Positions 25,644-37,200 of a DNA stretch of 64,000 nt are shown here, piece by piece (position 1 is the first letter of the stretch; every line of letters starts with the position of its first letter). The notes below the pieces were generated by a model. It worked only from the letters and a program-made list of their open reading frames with translations. It was not told the DNA's origin and searched no databases. The stretch comes from Notospermus geniculatus. Lineage: Eukaryota > Nemertea > Pilidiophora > Heteronemertea > Lineidae. The stretch spans positions 89,429 to 153,428 of the forward strand of contig NMRB01000788.1 of assembly GCA_002633025.1 (NCBI GenBank). Reading direction: 5' to 3'. Both the position numbers and the translations under genes were made by a program.

Positions 25644-27548
25644 TGAAAATGAACCTGGATTGTCGCAGCTGTAATTTTATTTTTTTCATTTTGTCAGAAG
25701 TGTGAATTGCGGGATGACAAGTTTTATTCTTCCATGATTTGGGGCTGGTATGTTGAAAAAAAGTATGATCTCATTTGCAGTTGTTTGATCTGGTCATGGT
25801 GTTGCTTCACATGTGTCTGAGTAATCTTATGCTTATCCTATTCTGGCTCAGGGCTTGGATGCCGCATTCTGTCAGTCAGGTTCCCCCCTGGCGAATGAAC
25901 CCCTTCTCTGAAAAAGGATTCTTATGAGAAATGTAAAATGGATAAAAATAAAATCATTGACATGGCAGAGGAGAAAGTTGATATAAATGCTGGGTACCAA
26001 GGCAATGAGAATACGGCATATGAAACTGCCTGTTGTGAATCCAATCCTTAAATTGGTTGCTGTGGTTCCCAGCTGAAGCAAAAATAATCTGTGGTAGAGC
26101 TAGGTGCAATACGTGTTAATATTATTTTGTTGCCACAATTTCCAATTAGACTCCAAGCGAACCGATTATTTCTGATAGTGCTCAGAACAGTTGAAGAAAT
26201 TGGTGCCCCAGGGAGGTCTTGCCGCTTCTAATTAACCGATGTATTCCTTTGCCGGGATGGATGTGAAATTTGCATATAAATAAACTAGCATTTCCTGTGA
26301 CAATGTGTGAGAGTGTTGTCCCATTCATAGGCACCTACATCTCAAAATAAGCATCATGTTTCATGCACACTATAAGCATGAAATGGACCGGAAGCATACC
26401 TGATGCATGATTAGTATAGTGCATAAAGTTTGCCCCTTGATGCTTTAGTGCTACCACAGGGATTTTCCTGCAGGAATTGGTCATTGTGATGGATTCAGAC
26501 TTGTGTCGGCCGGTTGCACTTTCTGCCTTGTTTCCCTGGGGAAGATTGAATCTTTGTTGCGCTGCACTGAAACCACCTCTCTTCCCTCCAGGATGTAAAA
26601 GGTACTTGTTGCCAACTTGGACGACTATGTTCAGCAGCAAGGAGTTGTTGAAAAATCATGATCGTCAGGAAGGGAGTTTTCTCCTGAGGCTAGCGTTTTC
26701 TCTCTGTACCTGGCATTTTACGTGTTCAAATGTATCATAGCAACCGCGTCAAGTCAGCAAAGATATCTAAAGGTGTATACTAGTGAGGGAAATCAATACA
26801 GCCATTGAAATGTGAACCAGTAGTAAATAGCTATTTCCTTTCGTGGTAATTACGCCAACGCAGAATTTTGCTTACGCCACTGAAATACCCAAGCCATTGA
26901 TGTCTGCAAATGACTTAGACTGTCTGCTCTAAAAATGAATGCCGGGATTATATAATATTGAGATAAACATTCAGCAAGGCTGTTGAGTGTGTAGATGATC
27001 TTCGGTAATTTTTTCAGTTCATGGAAAAACGAAAGTTCTTGGCCCGCTTCAAAATTTCAGGAATTCCAGTGTTGAATTTTCCCTTATTCAGGTGTTGAAT
27101 TATTTACTTCTCTATCACACAACATGATATAATGTCCCTACCGCAATAGAAACAAACCTGCAAGAGTAACTTTAAATATTGATTCACAGTGGACCTTGGA
27201 ATATTCAAGCTCCGACCTGTGCATGGAGCCTGCTGCAAGTTATCTGTGCACGTTATCTGCAGTGAGCATGCCTAATGAGCATACGGGTCATTGTGTATGC
27301 AGCAGAGACTTGTACAGCTGTTGCCCCAGGTTGAATCACTCATCAATATTGATCATTTCCCACTATCCTTCTGATACTCTGATATACTCTGCAATATTTT
27401 ACCTGTCCTATGAATTTTTACTCCAAACTTCAGGCTTGTTCGTTGCTGGTGGATAATTCTATTATAACCGGATAATTGTTACATTTGGAACAACCAATCA
27501 TTATCACTCTGTAACTCATTCATGTATTTTTACTATCCTGCCATATGC
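25644..27548. other. Intron without recognised gene
   Basis: Short frames at 26335-26740 on both strands lack motifs. No repeats of note. Confidence 0.45.
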
Positions 27549-27556
27549 TATATATA
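27549..27556 (+). promoter_or_regulatory. TATA-like box upstream of the 27743 ATG
   Basis: TATATATA lies about 190 bases upstream of a well-placed ATG and a CpG-richer exon-like stretch. This suggests a promoter, but the sequence is AT-rich and such strings arise by chance. Confidence 0.25.
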
Positions 27557-27742
27557 CCTCTTGTTTGTTATAATAAATTAGTCTAGCAACAGAAGCCATT
27601 TTGTTACCATCATTCTCCCCCATATCATCGAACCTACAGACTCCTTTGTGCCTACTGCGCACATGTTTCTCTCTTCTAACACACACCGCATAGGATTTTG
27701 AATTTCCGAATTGATAAAGTATTATTTCAATTCTATTAAAAC

Positions 27743-27902
27743 ATGGAGAATAGCGAACAGAATGCTGCGACTACGAACACGACGCAAGGAACTAGGCGTC
27801 GGGAAAATGTGAGGCCGAATTTACTGCTTTGTTGCTGCGGACAATTGTCAAGCCGGCGGATTCAACGTCAGAATCGTAATATAGAGTTAGAAATCAAGGG
27901 CG
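27743..27902 (+). CDS. Candidate alternative first exon of PRKAR2, or short orphan ORF
   Basis: An ATG in strong context (A at -3, G at +4) opens 53 codons plus one base before a GTAGGT donor at 27903. If unspliced, the frame stops at 27910. The predicted peptide begins MENSEQNAATTNTTQ, is Arg-rich, has a central LLLCCCG cluster that could be lipid-modified, and ends NIELEIKG. It ends in phase 1, so splicing to 31263 would give [15 protein letters not shown]. The stretch is richer in CpG than its surroundings and has a TATATATA box 190 bases upstream, both consistent with a promoter-proximal exon. I do not recognise the peptide. It may belong to another gene. Confidence 0.4.
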
Positions 27903-27912
27903 GTAGGTAGTA

Positions 27913-27938
27913 TTTTATTATTATTATTATTATTATTA
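27913..27938. repeat. Microsatellite (TTA)n and adjoining dispersed repeat
   Basis: A TTA/ATT trinucleotide run. The next roughly 200 bases begin with GGTGCCTTTACCAC and an inverted-looking AAAGGCACC, and resemble a dispersed invertebrate repeat; this is from general impression only. Confidence 0.55.
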
Positions 27939-28149
27939 CCAGATATTAAGGTGCCTTTACCACAAAAGTGCTCAAAGGCACCTTACAATATACAAGACTG
28001 AAAGATTAAGACATTGACACAAAAAATTATAAAACATAGGGAAAACTAAAGCATTGAGATAGAATATAAATGAGATTAGTTAAAATGGGCAGTAATAAAA
28101 AGATGTGTCTTAAGGGCTCTCTTAAAACTAGTGAGGGTAGGAAGGGAGA

Positions 28150-31100
28150 TATTGCATTCAATCAAGGTAGCCTACTAGTCTAATTGTGCATGGTTTGCAA
28201 GATTTACAGTACATTAGCTACCCATTAGAATTGTGTATGTAGCCAACTGACAACTGCTCATCTTTCTGTCACAGTAATGGTAAAAATAGCTTCTACGTAG
28301 ATGTCAGTCAGCCTGCAGTAACCCAGCCTTCGCATGTACAGAACTGTATTTGAATGCGCAGTTCAACATACATGACAGCTTACAATTCCTTGCAGTGTTC
28401 ACCCTGGCCTTGGTACAAAGATGGTTGGTAATGTCTATGGAGTTTTAGTAACAAAAGCAGCTGTCCAACTGAGAATACTGTATTTGAAAATGGATTTCTA
28501 AAAATCAATTTCACCCTTACACTTGGTAATGGAATGAGCACACATTTCATGATTTTGTTGAATCGTTCCTGACTTCAAGTGTTGTAGATTTCAGCTACAG
28601 CTGTTCCATTTTGCTCAACAACTTGCCTGAGGTGAGGGTTTGACATACGAAGTTTGAGCCTTTGTCTGGGAGTGTTGTTCATCACTTGTGATCAAGTTCT
28701 CATTCTACACCTACCCAATAGTGGTAGAACACTGAAGATCAATGCACCTCATTTCTTTCCTTTTGAAGAAACCTTGAGACTGCTCCAATACTGCTTTCAT
28801 AATGGCAATGTTGCTTTCATCAAATTGCGATCATTCACACCTTGAGTAGTGTAATATCTGCTTTGATCAGAGATTATTATGACCATAAATCATCCTCTGG
28901 ATAGATTTATGAAGGAAAATTCATCATCAGTCATTGCTTATCTTTCTGGCCAGTTAAGGTGATATTCAGTAAACATGAAATGTGTAGCTGTCATTTTGAA
29001 TGACAGGGAATTATCACTTTCATCACTTTGCATTCACCATGCAGCCTTCCAGTGTAGAAGGCAGATCTTCACTTGTGATCACAGGAAAGGACTGAAGTTG
29101 CTCTATCATGTCTATGACGTGTCATACCAAGCATGCCAAATACACTGTAGTGTAGGCTGTATTGCTTACTTCAGTCAACCATGGTCCTACTCCTACTGAA
29201 TCTTAGAGGAGATATTAGCTACTGTCTTTTACCATTGGAACCTTTGTGCTCGGGATTAGTATTCATACAGTATTCCTCATTGAAAGTCTTGCTACGTCTT
29301 CCTCATAAGTTGTCATTAGGGAATTTTCAAAGAGGACATTGCTGATGTGGGATTTATCTCTTAGACCTGCTTGCTTGTATTAAATCATATGCAACTGGTA
29401 ACTTCAGTTAAAGGGATATTCCTTTTGCTTTACTTCTTTTGTAATAAGTGAATTTCCTACATGAAAAATGTTCATGCTCTTGTGCTTGTCGACCTTCAAT
29501 TGTGAAAACAAGACCATCAGTGGCATGAAATTGGTAAAGCAATGGTCAGCTTCCAGATTTCCTGGTGTTCAATCTTCCAACCGGACCATGATTTCAGGAT
29601 CTGATGGAATTCCACTCATCAAAAGCCTTTCCACCAAGCCTTCATCAGCCTCTGAGAAGTCCCTGTCACTTGAGACATTCTGTGAAGGCAATTACTTTCA
29701 CCATTATCGGGGTCCCCCCAGTGGGAGGATACAGATTTATGTTCCTGAACCTGGGGATGGCATCCATCAATTTAGCTGACTTGTGTTCATAATTTGTACC
29801 GGATTTCACACAACAGGTAAATTACCTGTTGATTTGGCAAGACTTCCTCATTTAGGTGATTGATTTTTTTTTGCCTGAATGGAGCTTTTACCATTGATGC
29901 CCACAAAGAACAGTATATATTAAAAAATGAACAATTTCTAGTCATTTCTGTTATGATGAGTTGTCAAGGTCATGTAAGCTCTTGCTGATGGACACTGCTT
30001 GTTGTAATCTGTTCATCAGAGTCGCACTGAACTCCATGACCGTATAATTTATCATTCATTCATTTATCATTAACATGGACCACTCATTAGTCATGGTCTA
30101 ACTGCTGATCGCTCATTGTCTGGTTGGTATTGCATCTCCTATTGCTGTTGACGTCACAATCCTGTCCTTGTCGGTTGTTTTAGGCTCTAATATTTTCATG
30201 CCCGATCATCGTGGAGAGCAGTTAAGCCATAACAAACCTCATTCGTTTCTGTAATTGAATCACTCTTCCTTTCTGCTTAAAATGTCCAAACAAGCATCAG
30301 AACATTTATTTCTGTTTTCATTCATCAGAAAAATCTGTTGCAAATCATTTCAGTGAACATTTCACAGTTATACGAATCAAAATCTGAATGTGAAATAAAA
30401 AAAAGCAATCGTTTCAGCAACTTGAATTAGATGGGTTACAGCAGCGATTAACATACCACGGCCTTCCAATCAATAATCTTGCATCTTTCTCATTGCTCCT
30501 AGTACAATGCATAAATCATTTCACTCTCTTCACTGCTGCACAGCCTATTTATTCAAAACCTTAATGGCTCTCATCAATTTTCACAACGGTTTATTGATGA
30601 GATTGGTTGAGATTGAGTGTAAAAATTATCTCGATGACAACCAGGTAAAAGGGAGGGTAAATGGTTTAGAATTGCTTGGATGTAAGATGTAATGAGCTCT
30701 CATCATTTTCTTAATCTCTCTTTTACTAATTCTTCAGACGAATATCAGTGGAAGTCTGTGACTATGAGGATGGCCTGTAGCATCATATGACACTTCAGTC
30801 ACAAAAAAACATCCCGTTTGATCCCACCTTTCACCCTTTTAACTTACTAGTTACTGTTCCTCTTATTTTGACAGGTTGCCTTCACTCATCGTTGCTAAAG
30901 AAATAAATGGATAGTTTCCATTCACCTGATACGAACTTGCATGTCCTGCCAAAACTGTATACTGCTACAGCTCATATTTCATATCCTTCTAAACACCAAG
31001 ATGTGTTGTCTAAATTGTTCCTCATCATTTTTGAGCGAACAGTTATTTTTACTCTGCATGATGTCCTTGAGATGTACGTCCCTGAATTACTTTCATGTCA

Positions 31101-31262
31101 ATCATTCTGACGCCTGGCCTTCCTTTTTTACAGAACATGTCAATCACCCACTAATCAAAGTGATCGGAACTCTGGGCATGCTTTCAACTTCCTTTTTTCA
31201 AATATCAACATCTGTTTCTTCTTCAAAACATGTTTCTAATCCAACTCGCTCTCTCTTTTCAG
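28150..31262. other. PRKAR2 intron, nothing recognised
   Basis: Frames at 28975, 29468 and 30941 (+ strand) are open for 70-150 codons but show no motif and no consistent splice pattern. Read as intron. Confidence 0.45.
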
Positions 31263-31298
31263 AACCACCTAAGAACAGATTCATGCGAAGAAAATCAG
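31263..31298 (+). CDS. PRKAR2: PRKAR2 exon: pseudosubstrate/inhibitor site
   Basis: This exon encodes [12 protein letters not shown], with its first codon and the following Val split across introns. RFMRRKS-VSAER is the RII inhibitor site. Arg at P-3 and P-2, Lys at P-1 and a phosphorylatable Ser at P0 occupy the catalytic cleft of the kinase. In RII proteins this Ser is autophosphorylated. The acceptor follows a long pyrimidine tract (ctcgctctcttttcag) and the donor is GTAAGT. Confidence 0.95.
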
Positions 31299-34200
31299 GT
31301 AAGTTAAGTAAAAGTTTTCTTTTTGATCACTTTAAAATGAAGGCATGTTTTCACAGTGTGTTACACTTTAAAAGAATGTTCATTTGATTAGCTAGCTGAG
31401 TGTTGGTTGATGATTCTTTTTCCTTGCTGCTGAAACCATGCCTTGATCCACTGATGCAGATTTTGCCATCACTTCACAAAGATTGTTTGGTCTAGGTAGA
31501 AGTTACAGACAACATGGTGAAGGGGATTCTTTCAATACATTGAATTGATGTGTGAGAATCGTTTATCGTTTGGCGCAAGTTCTTGAGAAGGGTAAAAGTG
31601 GAAGGATTCTCCAACTGTTAGAAATTGATTTAAGAACAGTTGTTGGTTTGGGTAACTGAAGGAAACTCCCACAACACCTTTGCAGTGACAGTTCCTTTTG
31701 TAGAAGATGTCTGTATGACGTGGAGAAAAATCAAATAGTTGCCATCAAGACAGCAGAGGAGCCACCAGCAGAGCGAGAATCATGTTTCCCGACCCAGGAT
31801 GAATGTCTGATATAGTGAGGACTATTACTCAGAACAAGAAGCCACAGATTAACGGCAGTGGACCAGCGTGACTTAGCCAGAACGATGTCTGGATATACCA
31901 AGGTTGGAAGAAGCGAGAAAGAGTTATGCAAATGGACCAACATGCCCAGCCAGTTGCCTGGATACTGATTGGGGTATAAATTCTACACTGACTTCACCAA
32001 GGTTAGAACTGTTACGGTTGGCAACTGTTGAACTGTCGGGAGCCCTTTCTTGTAACTTTGTCAAGATCATAGGTTTGGGAATATCATAAAATATACTGCT
32101 TAGGTAGAAAGTCATTTGCTTAATGGCTTCCCTCCAGATATTGTTTCATGAGGAAGTGATGCTGTCTCATCTCATCATCTCATCATGCAAAACATCCAGC
32201 CTACCCTTGTCTATTTTTTCATCAAGAAGGTCATGAATGGAGAGCTGTGGTTGCAGTGACCGCTCAGTTTTTCCTCTGCCAGCTCTGGTTGAGTATGACT
32301 CTAGATCTCCAAATGTTAGAAATTGAAGATCATTTGAAGAACAGTTGTTGGTTTGGGTAACTGAAGGAAACTCCCACAACACCTTTGACAGTTCCTTTGT
32401 AGAAGATGTCTGTATGACATGGAGAAAAAATCAAATAGTTGCCATCAAGACAGCAGAGGAGCCACCAGCAGAGCGAGAATCATGTTTCCCAACCCAGGAT
32501 GGATGTCTGATGTATAGTGAGGGCTATTCCTCAGGGCGGGCCGCCACGAAACTCCGATAGCGCTAACAGTGCCTAACAGAGAGATATGCAATGGCTTTTA
32601 CCATTACAGAATTTCTCTGTTAGGCCCTGTTAGTGCTATCGTAGTTTCGTGGCGGTCGCCCCTGAACAAGAAGCCACAGATTAACGGCAGTGGACCAGCA
32701 TGACTTAGCCAGAACGATGTCTGGATACACCAAGGTTGGAAGAAGTGAGAAAGAGTTATGCAAATGGACCAACATGCCCAGCTACATGTAGTTGCCTGGA
32801 TACTGATTGGGGTATAAATTCTACACTGACTTCACCAAGGTTAGAACTGTTACGGTTGGCAACTGGTGAACTGTCGGGAGCCCTGTCCTGTAACTTTGTC
32901 AAGATCATAGGTTTGGGAATATCATAAAATATACTGCTTAGGTAGAAAGTCATTTGCTTAATGGCTTCCCTCCAGATATTGTTTCATGAGGAAGTGATGC
33001 TGTCTCATCTCATCATGCAAAACATCCAGCCTACCCTTGTCTATTTTTTCATCAAGAAGGTCATGAATGGAGAGCTGTGGTTGCAGTGACCGCTCCGTTT
33101 TTCCTCTGCCAGCTCTGGTTGAGTGAGAACTGACACATTAATTCATGATTCATAGCATTTCCATGATCTTATTACATGTGTTTCAGCACCATCCAGTGAG
33201 AAAACATGATCGGTGTAACATTTGCTCTGTGGCCAGGGACCAGTAAGCAACATGGGAAGGCTTTTAATTTTCTCTTGAAGGCTTGCGCCCGCATATTTGT
33301 ACAGTGACTGGCCATTTCCTTGAGCCTTTCATGGTGACTGTACCATGTAACCATAAAAAACGATTTTCTCTTGAAGGCTCGCGCCCGCATATTTGTACAG
33401 TGACTGGCCATTTCCTTGAGCCTTTTATGGTGACTGTACCATGTAACCATAAAAAACGTATTCTGTGTAAACATCTCTGTTTACCATTGCAGTTGCAGTG
33501 TGACAGAGAAACTCTCTGGTCTTGTTCCTGTTCCCACGAGAAGAGTTGACGGGTCTGAAAATAGCAATAAATGTCCTTTCTTATTAGTCTGACCATCTGC
33601 TAATGACACCGCCTATATCATCCTGGGATGATTACAGTTCATATCAGATATTGATGTATGAGGGAACCCCACATCGTAGACCAGCGGCCAATGTATCTTG
33701 ATTAGGGGAGATTCTCTCTTGATTAAGAAAGATGCAGGATCCTATTATCAAGGTGATTAGTCTATACGGTATTGACACGGTTGGACAAGTGAGCAAGGTA
33801 ATGATGATGGTTTATGCATGGCAGGAGATGTTTGTTTTCAGAAACAGGTGGTAATATAGATGCAGTTGTAGCAGTTAGGAGCATATCAGCTGCAGAGTTG
33901 TATGGTTGAATGGTCAGTTCACCCAGTCCAACCTCCAGCAGGACAAAGGCTATGGCCCTATCTCAGTTGTTTGACCTAGGCCAAGGGCCTAATTTGGCTT
34001 ATGGACAAGTGAGCAAGGTAATGATGATGGTTTATGCATGGCAGGAGATGTTTGTTTTCAGAAACAGGTGGCAATATAGATGCAGTTGTAGCAATTTGGA
34101 GCATATCAGCTGCAGAGTTGTATGGTTGAAATGGTCAGTTCACCCAGTCCAACCTCCAGCAGGACAAAGGCTATGGCCCCATCTCAGTTGTTTGACCTAG

Positions 34201-37200
34201 GCCAAGGGCCTTATTTGGCTTCTTTCTTGATTATTCATTCTGGCAGCCACCCACACCCATATCTAAGGAGAATACCAGCATATTTTCTCAGCCAAATGTA
34301 AAATAGCTGAGTGCATATTTCCTCTCCATTCCTTCGTGTGGATTAGATGAAAAGACTGATATGTTAATATGAGTTTCAGATAAGTGCACTTCCTTCATAT
34401 CCTCAATCATGATTTCAGGCAGATGCAACATCCCTCACTTGTATCTTACAGATGTTGATTTAATCTAAATCACAAAGCAGATTGTAATCTTTTGAATATT
34501 GCTATTTCTTGATTATTCATTCTGGCAGCCACCCACACCCATATCTAAGGAGAATACCAGCATATTTTCTCAGCCAAATGTAAAATAGCTGAGTGCGTAT
34601 TTCCTCTCCATTCCTTCGTGTGGATTAGATGAAAAGACTGATATGTTAATATAATTTCAGATAAGTGCACTTCCTTCATATCCTCAATCATGATTTCAGG
34701 CAGATGCAACATCCCTCACTTGTATCTTACAGATGTTGATTTAATCTAAATCACAAAGCAGATTGTAATCTTTTGAATATTGCTTAATCCGCGAGATCAA
34801 AGATTTTATTACCATGTGTATCGTTCAATAATGTCGCCAAGGAGAAAAAGCAAGAAGTCACAGCATCTCTGTCTAGCAACACAATGTTTGTACATCTTAT
34901 TGCAATGATCAGGAATATGACATTCAAGAACAATCAAAAATATGAGATGAGATTACCACCTGATGCTTCATCAATTATCCTGTTCATATTCAGATTCTTG
35001 ACAAGACAGAAAACAATTGAGTATTACTGGAGGGCTCGTATTTCTTCGCTGGAAATAGATAGCGATGAGGGTAAAGAAGGAAGACTAGCCTGCGTCTCCA
35101 ACTGCTTGTCAATGGAATGTTTGTTTTCCACTCAAAAAGTGACCCTGATTCTTCTCCTGTTTTCACAACAGTTAGATGGCAACATTGACAATGAGAATGA
35201 TGTGTACCCTGAGGATAGACCTAGCACCAAATAGGCTCGTTTTGCAACGGGTAGTTCTGATGCCCATGGATTCCTTGTAGAGGAATACAGTTAGCCCTGC
35301 AGATGTGCTAGAAGGGAAAGGAAAGCGGAATCTTCAGCAACTTGCATAATTGTGGGATGGCTCTGTCTGCTGCTCTTCTGCAGTGTAGGTGCTTCCTGAT
35401 TGTTGACTACCTTCCTTGTATGCGGTAGACCTATAACCCGAATTTTTTGCAAGCCATCCAGATTGGTCAAAAATTCAGTTTTGAGTGCCTGTTGTTGAAG
35501 TCGAATTTGAAGTCACCTCCGTTTGCATAGGCAAAGTGTGGTCAGGTCAAGATGATCACCTCATCACTCTCTCAGTATCAGTTTGATGTTATCCTCTGAT
35601 TGGAGAACGATCAGAAGACTCAGGTGTGCCTGCCTGGTTCGTGAGGCGTGGTAATTAAGGATCTTGCCAACAGATGCTTCAATTTTGGATCACCCTTCGG
35701 CAGAACCTTGGCGATGCCCTGGTTCATCCAAGATGACTGATATCCTGATGTTAGATGAAGGCCATCCCTATCCTCTATCAGGTGAGACATGGGTGATAAT
35801 TTGAAAGAAGCATCTTTGGCGCTGTAAGAGTGAGGCAGGTGGACGACTTTATTGAGTTCGTCTTCCATACAAATCATATTTGCCACCTTCAGCGGCCTCG
35901 GCTCTAACTCCCTGCTGCATTGGGTTCAGAAAATCTTTGCCATTAACCAATTTATCTAGAGTTTCAGTCAGTGGTGGGCATTATTGGTCTCAAAGCATCA
36001 AACTAAGAATTTGGCTCAATCCCAAATGCCCATCTCCACCATTGGTTTTCTGCAGTGTGGTTCCAAAGCAGCCGTTGTCATTGGTTTGGAGATCAGTGCA
36101 TCCATGCATCAGCCACTCCGTTGGTGACGACCTCAATGATGAGTCCAGCTCAGCAATGTCCCCTGCACTTGTAAAAGAATAATTCTCCAGCCATGTGGAC
36201 CGAAGATATATAATGGCATTGTCATGCTATCCAATCAATGTCATCTTCCATCATGCCTGCCAGTAACAGGGGTCGGACTTTATCCAATTTCATGGGCGAT
36301 CACCATCTTACGGCCAAGGATCCTGGTCACTGTTTCATTGGTTGATTGAGGACAGGGAGTCACTCAAAATAGCATGATATCTTGTCATTTGATGGCTTAA
36401 AATAACTGTTGTAAATGTTACGAAATTCTGGATGGACATGTCAATGATAACAGATGCATCGGAGGAAAGGCAAAACGCATGGACCGTTACCAGCTCATTT
36501 CCAGTGGATTAAACACTAAGATTGGCCAATAAGTAACTTCTCAAAAATGGCAAAGCATAATAGCAATAACATTACCAAGTGTTTCCTGTGTGATATGGCT
36601 CTGTAAATTCATTAGCTCACCTCTGTTAGGTGAGCTTCTCCCATGGTGTGTCGTCCGTCGTCGTCTGTCGTCTGTCGTCCGTCGTCCGTCGTCGTTAACA
36701 GGGGTGGCACGTTTCTAAACCGCTTGGGTTACAAACTTGAAATTTGGTGTACAGGTACCCTATGGTAAAAACTATCTCTGGACCAAAACTTAGCGCTGTT
36801 GTTTGTACACTCTGGCCTGTAGGTGGCGCTTTGTGAAAACCTTCTTTTGGCCATATCTCCTGAACGCGGTTAGCTAGAACCACGAAACTTTTATGGTGGG
36901 TTCCTCTGATGAGACTTCATCACATAAATCCCGGGTTTTGATTTGACCTACTTTAATTCACTGTTTGGTGGCACATTTCATTGCTATTTGACATAGAGTG
37001 TTGTGATTTGGTGTGAAGATATATCTAGGCACCCTGCACGAATGCACCAAATTTCAACCCGATCGGACTTCAAATATGGCCGCCAGGAAGCCATCTTGAA
37101 AAATGGACTTTGACCCACATTTTATAAACATGATAAATAGGAGTAGGTAGGATGTTTTAACGTTGTCAAAATATGTATCTAGGTACCATATAAATATATG

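Noticed and set aside
29468-29792. Coding exon in a 103-codon + strand frame
   Set aside because: No family motif or convincing splice sites; two overlapping frames are open at once, which suggests chance.
34884-35234. Two-exon gene suggested by a 116-codon frame with internal donor and acceptor-like sites
   Set aside because: The frame is open without splicing, has no recognisable motif and no start context. Splice-like strings are common by chance in this AT-rich sequence.
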